Origin: an uncultured Saprospiraceae bacterium
Lineage (GTDB): Bacteria > Bacteroidota > Bacteroidia > Chitinophagales > Saprospiraceae
Assembly (NCBI GenBank): GCA_937924805.1
Contig: CALDTZ010000025.1
Location: forward strand, 1 to 36,371
Length of the DNA: 36,371 nucleotides
Reading direction: 5' to 3'
Shown: positions 25,653 to 34,261 of the stretch, in pieces
How positions within the stretch are numbered: the stretch's first letter is position 1
How the letters are laid out: the number at the start of each line of letters is the position of its first letter
Notes under the pieces: generated by a model
Seen by the model: only the letters and a program-made list of their open reading frames with translations
What the model was told of the DNA's origin: nothing
Database searches by the model: none
Position numbers and translations under genes: made by a program

Positions 25653-27188
25653 ATGTCAGCACAGCTTAGTGAACAAGAAATTGTAAGAAGAGAAAATTTG
25701 CAAAAAATATTGGACTTAGGAATCAACCCATTTCCAAGCGAATTATTTGATGTCAACGTCACTGCCAAGGAAATAAAAGACAACTTTAAAGAAGGTAGCT
25801 CTGATTATCAAAAAATTAGTCTTGCAGGTCGCTTAATGAGTCGAAGAGTCATGGGAAAAGCCTCTTTCGCAGGTTTAGAAGATAGCTCGGGGCGAATTCA
25901 GTTATATGTCAATAGAGATGAAATATGCCCTGATGAAAATAAAGATCTTTATAACAAAGTCTTTAAAAAACTAATTGATCTTGGTGACTTCATTGGAGTA
26001 ACAGGATATGCATTTATTACAAAAGTGGGTGAAATTTCCATTCACGTAAGTTCTATCAAAGTGCTATCGAAGTCATTACGACCTCTTCCAGTCGTAAAAA
26101 CAGATGCCGATGGAAAGGTACATGATGCAGTAACGGATCCAGAATTAAGGTATAGACAACGGTATGTAGATCTTATTGTAAATCCAAATGTACGTGATAC
26201 GTTTAAAAAACGTACTCAAATGTATACTTCTATGAGGGAGTATTTGAACGCAAAAGATTATATCGAAGTGGAAACTCCGATTTTACAACCTTTGTATGGT
26301 GGTGCGGCAGCAAGGCCATTTAAAACCCATCACAACACCTTAGATATGACTCTCTATCTAAGAATCGCAAATGAACTTTATTTAAAGAGACTTATTGTAG
26401 GCGGTTTTGAAGGGGTCTATGAGTTTTCTAAAGACTTTAGAAATGAAGGTATGAGTCGTTTCCACAATCCAGAATTTACTCAAATAGAATTGTATGTCGC
26501 TTACAAAGATTACAATTGGATGATGGATTTAGTTGAAGAAATGGTTGAAAAAGTCGCTATGGATATGCATGGTACGACTGAAGTTCAAGTGGGAGAACAT
26601 ATAATCAACTTCCAACGCCCTTGGAAACGGTTTACAATGTATGAAGCTATAGAACATTTTACAGGAATAGATATTTCGAACATGGATGAAGAGGAGTTGC
26701 GTAAGACAGCAAAAGAACTTCACGTACCGATTGATAAAACAATGGCTAAAGGAAAATTGATTGACGAAATTTTTGGCGAGAAATGCGAAGCACAGTTAAT
26801 CCAGCCAACTTTTATTACTGACTACCCGATTGAAATGTCTCCATTGGCAAAAAAACATAGAACTAAAGAAGGCCTTGTAGAACGATTTGAAGCTGTATGT
26901 AATGGTAAAGAGATTTGTAATGCATTTACAGAATTAAATGATCCGATTGATCAAAGGGAACGATTTGAAGCTCAACTAGAAATTGGAAAAAGAGGAGATG
27001 AAGAAGCTATGGTATTGGATGAAGACTTTTTACGAGCTTTAGAGTATGGCATGCCACCTACAGCAGGTCTTGGTATAGGTATGGATCGATTAGCTATGAT
27101 AATGACAAATTCTAACTCAATTCAAGATGTTTTATTCTTTCCACAAATGAAACCAGAAAATAATGAAGAAAAAAATGTGACCTCATAA
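25653..27188 (+). CDS. lysS: Lysyl-tRNA synthetase, class II
   Basis: At 511 residues this is the normal length for bacterial LysS. An N-terminal anticodon-binding OB fold (SLAGRLMSRRVMGKASFAGL, then SSGRIQLYV) precedes the class II core. VTDPELRYRQRYVDL is the typical linker and motif 1 entrance. Motif 2 is in FSKDFRNEGMSRFHNPEFTQ, and motif 3 in GLGIGMDRLAMI, near the C-terminus. NGKEICNAFTELNDP is the family's amino-acid-binding stretch. It charges tRNA-Lys in the cytoplasm. It appears to be a single-gene unit with its own terminator downstream. Confidence 0.98.
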   Translation: MSAQLSEQEIVRRENLQKILDLGINPFPSELFDVNVTAKEIKDNFKEGSSDYQKISLAGRLMSRRVMGKASFAGLEDSSGRIQLYVNRDEICPDENKDLYNKVFKKLIDLGDFIGVTGYAFITKVGEISIHVSSIKVLSKSLRPLPVVKTDADGKVHDAVTDPELRYRQRYVDLIVNPNVRDTFKKRTQMYTSMREYLNAKDYIEVETPILQPLYGGAAARPFKTHHNTLDMTLYLRIANELYLKRLIVGGFEGVYEFSKDFRNEGMSRFHNPEFTQIELYVAYKDYNWMMDLVEEMVEKVAMDMHGTTEVQVGEHIINFQRPWKRFTMYEAIEHFTGIDISNMDEEELRKTAKELHVPIDKTMAKGKLIDEIFGEKCEAQLIQPTFITDYPIEMSPLAKKHRTKEGLVERFEAVCNGKEICNAFTELNDPIDQRERFEAQLEIGKRGDEEAMVLDEDFLRALEYGMPPTAGLGIGMDRLAMIMTNSNSIQDVLFFPQMKPENNEEKNVTS

Positions 27189-27251
27189 GATTTTCTCGTC
27201 TAAAAGTTGAGAAACGTTGTTACAAAGTCCTTGTATCAACACCCTATGAGA

Positions 27252-27292
27252 AAAAAAAGAGTCTTTATGTTTTGCATGAAGGCTCTTTTTTT
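27252..27292 (+). terminator. Long intrinsic terminator after lysS
   Basis: An 18-bp stem pairs 27252-27269 with 27275-27292 around a TTTTG loop, with two T-G wobbles and no mismatch. The descending arm ends in seven T (27286-27292), and the ascending arm begins with a matching A tract, so it could work in both directions. It begins 63 bp after the lysS stop. Confidence 0.9.
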
Positions 27293-27325
27293 ACACCAAT
27301 TCCTCTTTACTTTGCCTTCAAACAT

Positions 27326-27333
27326 TACATTTG
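27326..27333 (+). promoter_or_regulatory. -7 promoter box for the plsC-like gene
   Basis: TACATTTG matches TAnnTTTG exactly, 33 bp after the lysS terminator and 21 bp before the chosen ATG. The region where a -33 box is expected has no clear TTG, so strength is uncertain. Confidence 0.45.
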
Positions 27334-27354
27334 CATGTAAATGCATCAAAAATA

Positions 27355-28134
27355 ATGACACAAATTTTAGCTTCACTGCGTGCTATCATGATGATTTTAT
27401 TACTCATCATAATGGTGTCTGCGTATATGATTTCAACCCTATTTTTGGGTCATACCTATAAAAGAGGGTTTAGATTACGTCGTAACTTTTGTCGAGCTAC
27501 ATGCTGGATTTTGAATATCCATTTTGAAAAAACAGGAAATGTAATAAACAAGACAGCCCTGTATGTGGCGAATCATAGAAACTTTATTGACCCAGCCTTA
27601 TTGTGCTTGTATTTGGATGCGTATGTAGTTGCAAAAGCAGAAATTGAGCAAATGCCAATTATTAACAAAGGAGTCAAAATTACGGGTATTATTTATGTGA
27701 AGCGAGAAAGTAGAGATAGTCGATTAGATACGAGGAAAGCACTTGTAAACGCACTATTAGAAGGAAAAAATGTATTGGTCTATCCCGAAGGTACGACCAA
27801 TAAAGATAAATACATTATGACCTATAAATCAGGGACTTTTAAAGAATCTGTAAAACACAATATTCCAATTGTACCTGTCGTCATAGAATACAAATCAGAA
27901 AAAGATGTTTGGCACAAACGAAGTCTTGTTTCTCAGTTTTTCAGACAATTTGGAAAATGGAGAACCGACGCAAAAATAAGTATTGGCCGTCCGTATGAAG
28001 AAGATGATGTTGAATTTAGACGCAAATCAATTATGAATTGGACGAACCAACAAATACAACAAATGCATAAAGGATGGGGAAGTCAATTTGATAATAATGA
28101 AGAACCCACTATGTTTGAGATACAAAAACCATAG
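27355..28134 (+). CDS. plsC: 1-acyl-sn-glycerol-3-phosphate acyltransferase family protein
   Basis: I start at the ATG at 27355 (259 residues). A TTG at 27331 would add eight residues but lies on the promoter box. An N-terminal membrane helix (residues about 8-32) is followed by the PlsC acyltransferase signature H74-x4-D79 in ANHRNFIDP, the second block with [10 protein letters not shown], and the EGTT block (YPEGTTNKD, 144-152). PlsC acylates lysophosphatidate at sn-2 in the inner membrane during phospholipid synthesis. Related enzymes acylate ornithine lipids or other lysolipids, so plsC is a family name here. The 3' end overlaps the msrB 3' end by 26 bp in convergent orientation. Confidence 0.88.
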   Translation: MTQILASLRAIMMILLLIIMVSAYMISTLFLGHTYKRGFRLRRNFCRATCWILNIHFEKTGNVINKTALYVANHRNFIDPALLCLYLDAYVVAKAEIEQMPIINKGVKITGIIYVKRESRDSRLDTRKALVNALLEGKNVLVYPEGTTNKDKYIMTYKSGTFKESVKHNIPIVPVVIEYKSEKDVWHKRSLVSQFFRQFGKWRTDAKISIGRPYEEDDVEFRRKSIMNWTNQQIQQMHKGWGSQFDNNEEPTMFEIQKP

Positions 28135-28483
28135 ATATTGAATTTACACAATGTCTTGTGTTTTTTGCTGTTAGTCTCTCACCGGTAAAAACATGGCCTA
28201 AATGTCCTTTGCAATTCGAACATACAATTTCAACTCTGCGACCATCTGCATCTGCAACCTTCTCAACAGCACCACTTATTTCATCATCAAAAGAAGGCCA
28301 ACCACATCCTGAACTGAATTTATCTTCCGATCGATATAGCGGAGATTCACATTGTCTACAGATATATGTACCCGGTTCTTTATGATCATCATACTCTCCT
28401 GTAAATGGGCGCTCTGTACCTTTTTGCAAAATTACGTACGATTCCTTTTCAGTTAATTTATTATAATTTTCTTTCGCTTTCAT
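28109..28483 (-). CDS. msrB: Peptide-methionine (R)-S-oxide reductase
   Basis: The 124-residue MsrB has its four zinc Cys (C42, C45, C88, C91), the GCGWPSF loop with the resolving-type Cys60, and the catalytic Cys112 in TRHCVNS. Most MsrB have RYC or RFC there; His is a common alternative. It reduces the R epimer of methionine sulfoxide in proteins. There is no signal peptide, so it acts in the cytoplasm. It follows msrA with a 1-bp gap, and its last codons overlap the end of the plsC-like gene on the other strand. Confidence 0.95.
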   Translation of the reverse strand: MKAKENYNKLTEKESYVILQKGTERPFTGEYDDHKEPGTYICRQCESPLYRSEDKFSSGCGWPSFDDEISGAVEKVADADGRRVEIVCSNCKGHLGHVFTGERLTAKNTRHCVNSISMVFVSQT

Positions 28484-28484
28484 T

Positions 28485-29018
28485 TTATTCCTGTTTGAGT
28501 AGTGTTCCGTATTGAGTTTGAAGTTTTTTAACTTTTGGATTTATTACGAAATTACAATAACCTTGAGTCGGATTTTTAGTATAATAATCGTGGTGGTAAT
28601 CTTCTGCAGGGTAAAAAACAGTTAACGGCTCAATTTCCGTAACGATAGGGTTTTGCCAATTTGATTTTGCTCTTTCAACAGCATCTATGATCCTTGATTT
28701 ATCTTCTTCGGTGGTATAATAAACACCAGATCGATATTGGGTTCCTACATCATTACCTTGTCGATTCAGCGTTGTTGGATCATGAAAAGCGAAAAACAGA
28801 TCTAAAAGGATGTCCAATGTAATAATAGATGGATCATATTCAATTTTAATAACTTCATTGTGTCCTGTCATTCCACTACAAACTTCTTTGTAGCTTGGAT
28901 TTTTTACATGGCCCGCCGTGTATCCAGATTTAACAAAAGATACTCCATTTAATCGATTAAAGACAGCTTCTAGACACCAAAAACAACCGCCACCTACTAC
29001 AATTTCTTTCGTATTCAT
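28485..29018 (-). CDS. msrA: Peptide-methionine (S)-S-oxide reductase
   Basis: From the ATG at 29018 the protein is 177 residues and begins [20 protein letters not shown], the MsrA hallmark, with catalytic Cys12 in GCFWC. An ATG at 29072 would add 18 residues not seen in the family. [30 protein letters not shown] and the [14 protein letters not shown] segment near the C-terminus are all conserved. It reduces the S epimer of methionine sulfoxide; with MsrB one base downstream the pair repairs both epimers. A terminator for the gene at 29139 lies in the region just upstream. Confidence 0.95.
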   Translation of the reverse strand: MNTKEIVVGGGCFWCLEAVFNRLNGVSFVKSGYTAGHVKNPSYKEVCSGMTGHNEVIKIEYDPSIITLDILLDLFFAFHDPTTLNRQGNDVGTQYRSGVYYTTEEDKSRIIDAVERAKSNWQNPIVTEIEPLTVFYPAEDYHHDYYTKNPTQGYCNFVINPKVKKLQTQYGTLLKQE

Positions 29019-29082
29019 AATAAAAATAACAATAGAGTAAGGCAAAAAGTTTAACGTTAAAACCAAATTCAAAACACTTTAT

Positions 29083-29113
29083 AAAAAAAGGGGTAGAAAC
29101 GATTCTACCCCTT
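29083..29113 (-). terminator. Intrinsic terminator of the OmpA/HhH operon
   Basis: AAGGGGTAGAA (29088-29098) and TTCTACCCCTT (29103-29113) form a perfect 11-bp stem with a 4-nt loop. On the minus strand the stem is followed by a run of seven T (29083-29089 in complement, the first two being part of the stem). It lies 26 bp past the stop of the gene at 29139. Confidence 0.9.
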
Positions 29114-29138
29114 AACATGTTTTCAATATGTTTTTCGA

Positions 29139-30107
29139 TTATCTAGTTGGATTCTTTCCACCTTGTAAAAAATCCTGGTATTCTTCTAAATCATCCCACT
29201 TTCCAGCATCAGCAAGTTCTGCTTGTTTTGGCCAAGTCGAAGGATCAGCTAGTTTATATCGATCACCAGCTGCATCGAGTACACCTTGAATTTTAGTAAT
29301 GGATGTTTCAGCTAATTCTTTCCAAGTTTTAATACCTGCGGCATGGAGTAAACCTTCAATTTTTGGTCCTACACCTTCAACCATTTTTAAATCATCTTTA
29401 GACCACTGTTTTAAGATCCCCATTTTTACCATCACCTTTTCTGCTTTGGAATCAGACCCATCAGATTTTTGATGAGCAATCAGTCCATCCCAATTTGCAT
29501 CAGCAGCAAGTTTACCTTGAATTGGCCATTCTGTTGGATCAATGATTCTATACTTATCACCGTATTTATCTAAAATCGATTTAACCTCAGCTCCTGTTTT
29601 TCCACCTAAAACAGCCCAACTAGTAATGCCATTTTCATGCAGTACTGATTCCATTTTTGGTCCTATTCCTTCAATAATCTGAAGATTATCTGATTTTAAT
29701 TTTGCGTATTTATTCGTTGATGTGCTTTGTGGTACTGGATCAGCGGCTATCGAAGATACAACCGGTGCTGCCGGTTCCGTCGCTGCTATATTTGATACAG
29801 CTACATCTCCTTTATCAGCTAAATCCGCATTTAATCTATTTATTTCCGAATCTTTTTCACGAATACGACCTTTTAATAAGGCAATTTCATTTTCTAGATC
29901 GGTTCTGCGTTTGCTACAAGCTGCTAAATCATCTTCAGTAGATTTTAATTTTGATTTTAATGAATTGTAATCATCCATTAAAGCATCATATTTCTTTCTC
30001 CAATGAGCCCATATTGCCCATCCTAAAGCAAGGCCTAATAAGAAAGGAAGAATCCACCACAACCACCAACAACCACAAAAATCGTTAAATATACTTAGAG
30101 TTATCAT
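29139..30107 (-). CDS. Membrane-anchored coiled-coil protein with two tandem helix-hairpin-helix-like modules
   Basis: The 322-residue product starts with a Trp/Cys-rich membrane helix (about 12-34, FCGCWWLWWILP). The basic flank HWRKK suggests that the rest faces the cytoplasm. Residues 38-98 form a charged coiled coil. An Ala/Pro/Ser linker reaches to about 135. Then come two copies of a 72-residue unit, about 140-213 and 239-311. Each begins D-x-L-x-(I/M)-(I/V)-EG-(I/V)-GPK-(M/I)-E, the helix-hairpin-helix signature of nucleic-acid-binding modules. Each ends with GD-(K/R)-Y, a P-(T/S)-x-WP stretch and W-D-x-L. The function is unknown; this module also occurs in other Bacteroidota proteins. 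It is 18 bp downstream of the OmpA-family gene in the same operon. Confidence 0.8.
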   Translation of the reverse strand: MITLSIFNDFCGCWWLWWILPFLLGLALGWAIWAHWRKKYDALMDDYNSLKSKLKSTEDDLAACSKRRTDLENEIALLKGRIREKDSEINRLNADLADKGDVAVSNIAATEPAAPVVSSIAADPVPQSTSTNKYAKLKSDNLQIIEGIGPKMESVLHENGITSWAVLGGKTGAEVKSILDKYGDKYRIIDPTEWPIQGKLAADANWDGLIAHQKSDGSDSKAEKVMVKMGILKQWSKDDLKMVEGVGPKIEGLLHAAGIKTWKELAETSITKIQGVLDAAGDRYKLADPSTWPKQAELADAGKWDDLEEYQDFLQGGKNPTR

Positions 30108-30125
30108 TTGATCAATTTTAATTTA

Positions 30126-30953
30126 TTATTTAATAATTTGTAATTCTGTACGTCGGTTTTTAGCTCTACCATTGTCCGTATCATTTGATGCAATAGGACT
30201 AGCTTCACCTTGTGACGCAGTAATAATTTTATTTGGGGTAACACCTTTCCGAATAAGGTAATCCTTAACAATAGTTGCTCTTCGCTCCCCTAACCTTATG
30301 TTAGAGGCACTTGAACCAATATTATCGGTATGACCAGTTAATCGAACTTTTTCTCCGGAATTACGGACTTTTGATGCTACATCATTCAAATAATTTTCAA
30401 CTTCAGAATCATTCAATTTATTAGTTGAGTTGAAGGGAAAATAAATAGTGGTTTTTGTTTGAATATTATTATTCTCATCTACCACTCTTTCTTCTTTGAC
30501 GTTATCTGATTTGATCAAATTAGTAAACTGTGCACTTACAAATCGGTTCTCTTTATCTAATCTCGAAGTAGGGACCATTTGCGACTTTAGCTCTGTCCTA
30601 TTTTCAGCAAGTCCGATGTCGGTTCTTACCTTATCTGCTCTGGCCAATCCTAGATTATTAAACGTGGTGTTGTTTTTCTCCTCTTTGCTGTAAAGGCCAG
30701 TAATTTGAAGGATTTGATTAGGTTTTAGACTTGTTTTAATTGAATCGCGATAAGCGTTCCAACCAGAACCATACTTGGGTTTACCGTCAGACCAGTCAAA
30801 TAATAAAGGTCTATCTGAGGTGTTACTTGTTTCTTTGACCGTACTTGTGGAAACGGCCTCACTAATTCTTTCATCTACGGGACAACAGTCTCTCGATAAA
30901 AACCAATAGCCAATACCTAAGAGAATCCAAAGAATAAAAATAAATGCTCTCAT
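30126..30953 (-). CDS. OmpA-family peptidoglycan-binding protein with a degenerate second OmpA-like domain
   Basis: The N-terminus is a hydrophobic anchor or signal (residues 3-19) followed by SRDCC. The C-terminal domain (about 168-275) is a standard OmpA/MotB domain: TIYFPFNST, VRLTGHTDNIGSS, NIRLGERRATIVKDYL and GRAKNRRTELQI. The TGHTD and NIRLGERRA segments contain the Asp and Arg that bind diaminopimelate in peptidoglycan. Residues about 50-120 look like a decayed copy of the same fold: LLFDWSDGKP, ILQITGLYSKEE and NLGLARADKVRTDIGL. The protein should bind the cell wall from the periplasmic side. It is first in an operon with the HhH protein. The comEC gene starts divergently 163 bp away. 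Confidence 0.85.
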   Translation of the reverse strand: MRAFIFILWILLGIGYWFLSRDCCPVDERISEAVSTSTVKETSNTSDRPLLFDWSDGKPKYGSGWNAYRDSIKTSLKPNQILQITGLYSKEEKNNTTFNNLGLARADKVRTDIGLAENRTELKSQMVPTSRLDKENRFVSAQFTNLIKSDNVKEERVVDENNNIQTKTTIYFPFNSTNKLNDSEVENYLNDVASKVRNSGEKVRLTGHTDNIGSSASNIRLGERRATIVKDYLIRKGVTPNKIITASQGEASPIASNDTDNGRAKNRRTELQIIK

Positions 30954-31116
30954 TGAATTGTTTTGGTTAATGAATAAAAATTTTGATTAGCTTAAGTTAG
31001 GAAAAAAATTGCTAACAAAGCATACATACAAGTGGAATCGAACTTATTTTTTGACGGCTAATTATTAAATAAGTTACAATCTGCGTATATTAATTGTAGA
31101 ACAACGAACCATTAGA

Positions 31117-33198
31117 ATGAAAATTTTAAGGATAATTCCGTCTATGCGGATATTACTTTCCTATGTCATTGGCATACTTATTTTTAAATATGTGCCAAAC
31201 CTATATATACCTTTTTCTTTAATTTGTTTTTTAGGTATTGTCACAAGCAGCTATCTCGTTTTTTCACGATATAGATCCAAAATTGGTTATTTGTATTCGA
31301 TTCCTATTTTAGTTTTTTTTATAGCCTTGGGTATTTACAATTCCTATCATAGCAACCCGCTAAATGATGTTCATCATTTTATCCATACAGATAAAATCAA
31401 AACCTTTTATGGCACGTTAGAATCAATAAAAGAAACAAAATCTAAACAAACAAATGCTATAATAAAAGTAACTTCTATTCAAGATTCAACTGGGGCATTT
31501 ATTGCAGCAAATGGCAAATTACAATGTTACCTAAAAGACACAATACTTGACAAATCACAATTAAAGTCTTGTATTGCGATTCATTCAAAATTTTATCCAA
31601 TTCAAGATAATCCGAATCCAAATGCTTTTAATTATGCCGATGTACAAAGATCAAAAGGTGTGTTTTTTCAAGCCTATGCTGATCCTAGTGATTGGTCAAG
31701 CATTCGAAATCCAAGCAAACAAACGTTTTCTGATTATTTACAACATTCAAAAAACTGGTGCGTAAGGGTTTTTGTAAAATATCTGCCTAACAACCACGCT
31801 CAGGCCATAGCATTAGCGATGATCCTTGGCGATAAAAGTAAAATGGATGCATCAATCTATGAAAGCTTTAAAAACACGGGCTCCATCCATGTATTGGCTG
31901 TGTCAGGGCTTCATGTTGGTATCATTGCTATGATTATCCTATTTTTATTAAATCAAATTCAAACGTCTTCTCCTTCAATAAAGCTACTTAAGTTAATTAT
32001 ATGCATTAGTTTGATCTGGCTCTATGCTGGTTTGACCGGGGGTGCTCCTGCTGTCTTACGTGCAACCACTATGGCTACCTTTTTTTTTCTTGGTAAATTT
32101 CTTTACAGAAATGTCAACATCTATAATATTTTATCTTTTACAGCATTATGCATTTTACTCGTTGATCCAATATTACTTTTTAATCCAGGGTTTCAATTTT
32201 CTTTTTTAGCATTATTAAGTATCGTTTATTTTTGTCCAATCCTAGATACCTATTTTTATATTTCTACTCCCGTTTTAAAACAGGTATGCCAATTTATAAA
32301 TGTTGCGATTGCTGCTCAGATATTAGTCTTGCCTTTAAGCCTATATTACTTTCATAGCTTCCCAATTTACTTTTGGTTAAGTGGAATAATCGTTATACCT
32401 GGAGCAGTCGTTATCCTATCCTTAGGGTTACTTATGATGGTTCTTGATTTATGTCATTTATCCATTTTAAACGAATCGTTAATAGCGAATTTACTCACAA
32501 ATGTTTTAGACCTTTTTTATTATGTAGTTGAATATATTCAAAATTTACCCTTTGGTCTAGTTGAGAATATTTGGCTTGATCCTTACCAAGTATTATTTTG
32601 CTTTTTAACCATCTTATTATTGAGTCTTTTTATGCATTTTAGAAAAGCAAAATACCTAATAACATCCCTTCTTGGGTTGGTTTTCTATTTGGGTATCCAC
32701 ATTCATCATACGCACCAACAATTAGAATCTATTAACCTGACGATTTATCATCAAAAGGATATCAGTAACATTGACGTGTTTTACGAAAATAAATTAATTC
32801 ATATAGCATCAGATACACAAAATTCTACGGACATTTTTACCAATACTTACCACCGAATGAAGCACCGCATAAAAGAAAGTGTAAACGATTTAAAAACAAT
32901 ACCAAACAAGGTTATTGAAGTACGTGAATCCTTTTTTAGAATTAAGAATCGTGTTTTCTTACTAGCACATAATGGCGATATTTCTAAAAAAATGAGTGAC
33001 TTACCTACAGATTATGTAATTCTTATGAATGATGCTGATGTCGATATTAAAACATTACGAAAACAGTTTGATATTAGAAATGTGATCGTCGATGGATCAA
33101 ATTCCAATTATTACAAAAAGAAACAAAAAAAACAATGTAGTTATTATAGAATACCATTTTATGACACTAAAACTGAAGCATTTGAATTAACTTTTTAA
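31117..33198 (+). CDS. comEC: ComEC/Rec2-family DNA-uptake channel protein
   Basis: The 693-residue protein has N-terminal helices, a DUF4131-like soluble segment with an OB-like part (about 85-165), and then the competence domain. Its signature, MILGDKSKMD, then FKNTGSIHVLAVSGLHVGI (about 234-270), is intact and is followed by many membrane helices to about residue 540. The C-terminal 150 residues take the place of the metallo-beta-lactamase domain, but I see no HxHxDH motif, so this part is degenerate or unrelated. ComEC carries single-stranded DNA across the inner membrane in natural transformation. The comEA-like gene begins 11 bp after the stop, which supports the call. Confidence 0.9.
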   Translation: MKILRIIPSMRILLSYVIGILIFKYVPNLYIPFSLICFLGIVTSSYLVFSRYRSKIGYLYSIPILVFFIALGIYNSYHSNPLNDVHHFIHTDKIKTFYGTLESIKETKSKQTNAIIKVTSIQDSTGAFIAANGKLQCYLKDTILDKSQLKSCIAIHSKFYPIQDNPNPNAFNYADVQRSKGVFFQAYADPSDWSSIRNPSKQTFSDYLQHSKNWCVRVFVKYLPNNHAQAIALAMILGDKSKMDASIYESFKNTGSIHVLAVSGLHVGIIAMIILFLLNQIQTSSPSIKLLKLIICISLIWLYAGLTGGAPAVLRATTMATFFFLGKFLYRNVNIYNILSFTALCILLVDPILLFNPGFQFSFLALLSIVYFCPILDTYFYISTPVLKQVCQFINVAIAAQILVLPLSLYYFHSFPIYFWLSGIIVIPGAVVILSLGLLMMVLDLCHLSILNESLIANLLTNVLDLFYYVVEYIQNLPFGLVENIWLDPYQVLFCFLTILLLSLFMHFRKAKYLITSLLGLVFYLGIHIHHTHQQLESINLTIYHQKDISNIDVFYENKLIHIASDTQNSTDIFTNTYHRMKHRIKESVNDLKTIPNKVIEVRESFFRIKNRVFLLAHNGDISKKMSDLPTDYVILMNDADVDIKTLRKQFDIRNVIVDGSNSNYYKKKQKKQCSYYRIPFYDTKTEAFELTF

Positions 33199-33209
33199 AC
33201 CCGTAAATC

Positions 33210-34220
33210 ATGAAACAACTCCAATTTAGTCACAGGGAAAAAGTATCTATTGCTTTTCTCTCATTCATAGTCCTATGCCTATTAATCATTCAGCATTTTG
33301 GCAAACCGTCCTATCCTCTAGATCAAGAAACCTTTAAGGAATATGCCGTTTTAGATTTTAAAGAAAAACCAAAAATTGATTATAATTCCTATAAGAAATG
33401 GGACAATAAAAAAACGGTAAAAAAAGAATCTAAGTACAAAAAGAAAAATACTTATAAAAGCAATAATGAATACAAATCCAATAACAAAAGGGAGGTAACA
33501 AAATCTAAACAAAAACTATTGTCATTGAAGAGATTTGATCCCAATAAAATATCTGAGAAGGATTTACTTGCTATGGGTATTGACGATTTCTTTGTCAAAA
33601 ATCTAATAAAATTCAGAAATGCTGGTGCTCAATTTAAAAGTATGAAGGATATCGAAAAAGTATATGGTTTGACATATGAATTATCTAATCTACTCCCCTC
33701 TTATTTAACGTTCACTGATGTAAAAAAAGATACTGAATTGAGCCGAACAGAAACTAAAATTAGAAAAGATCACGAATTTCCAAAAGAGGCTGCTATCCCT
33801 TTAGATATAAATACTGCACAATTTAAAGACTTTATGAGATTAGATTCCATAACCCCAAAAATAGCCGGACGAATTATTAACTTTCGTGACAAACTAGGTG
33901 GATTTCACTCAATAGATCAAATCAGACAAGTATATGAGATTGACAAATATTTAGTCGATGCTTGGGAATCAAAGTTAACCATTTCAAAGATCGAGATAGA
34001 AACGATAGATATCAATTACGATTCAGACGAAGCTTTAGTCCAACATCCATATCTAAACTGGAAGAAAGTTTCTATTTTAAAAAAATATAGACAAAATCAT
34101 GGTTTTATTGAAAGCAAAGAAGACTTAAGTGATGTAGGTATTTTTAGCGCAGCAGAAATTGATGCCTTGAATCCATATATTCAATATTATTCAGAGATAA
34201 GTCTCGTAAAAGAAAACTGA
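33210..34220 (+). CDS. ComEA-like helix-hairpin-helix DNA-binding protein
   Basis: The 336 residues start with a short cytoplasmic tail and one membrane helix (about 12-29). A very Lys/Asn-rich stretch follows (about 52-107). Three helix-hairpin-helix modules come next: about 109-168 (FDPNKISEKDLLAMGI, then KFRNAGAQFKSMKDIEKVYG), 199-257 (DINTAQFKDFMRLDSI, then NFRDKLGGFHSIDQIRQVY) and a weaker one at 268-327 (YRQNHGFIESKEDLSDVG). This is the ComEA pattern of 'D-x-N-x-A' and 'G-F-x-S-x-x-x-L'. With the topology N-in, the HhH part would bind DNA in the periplasm and feed it to ComEC, encoded 11 bp upstream. It is longer than Bacillus or Vibrio ComEA and has extra modules. Confidence 0.85.
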   Translation: MKQLQFSHREKVSIAFLSFIVLCLLIIQHFGKPSYPLDQETFKEYAVLDFKEKPKIDYNSYKKWDNKKTVKKESKYKKKNTYKSNNEYKSNNKREVTKSKQKLLSLKRFDPNKISEKDLLAMGIDDFFVKNLIKFRNAGAQFKSMKDIEKVYGLTYELSNLLPSYLTFTDVKKDTELSRTETKIRKDHEFPKEAAIPLDINTAQFKDFMRLDSITPKIAGRIINFRDKLGGFHSIDQIRQVYEIDKYLVDAWESKLTISKIEIETIDINYDSDEALVQHPYLNWKKVSILKKYRQNHGFIESKEDLSDVGIFSAAEIDALNPYIQYYSEISLVKEN

Positions 34221-34237
34221 AATAGAATTTCTAATGT

Positions 34238-34245
34238 TACATTTG
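34238..34245 (+). promoter_or_regulatory. -7 promoter box for the ABC exporter gene
   Basis: TACATTTG matches TAnnTTTG exactly, 18 bp after the comEA-like stop and 16 bp before the TTG start. Only a weak CTG (34217-34219) stands at -33 distance. A transcription start near 34249 leaves a leader of about 13 nt and supports the TTG at 34262. Confidence 0.5.
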
Positions 34246-34261
34246 TTGAAAACTTACCAGA

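Noticed and set aside
27207..27461. An 84-codon plus-strand frame between lysS and the plsC-like gene
   Set aside because: It runs through the strong lysS terminator and the next promoter, overlaps the plsC-like gene in another frame, and its protein looks like random AT-rich translation.
29019..29072. Upstream ATG for msrA adding 18 residues
   Set aside because: The extension is hydrophobic and absent from the MsrA family. It could be mistaken for a signal peptide, but the ATG at 29018 gives the standard start.
29702..29970. Two overlapping plus-strand frames of about 80 codons
   Set aside because: They are antisense to the coiled-coil and linker part of the HhH protein and show only low-complexity mirror composition.
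30954..31116. Divergent promoters between the OmpA-family gene and comEC
   Set aside because: TACAATCTG near 31075 and TTG near 31052 only loosely resemble the phylum consensus, and no match exists on the minus strand, so I did not list them as features.
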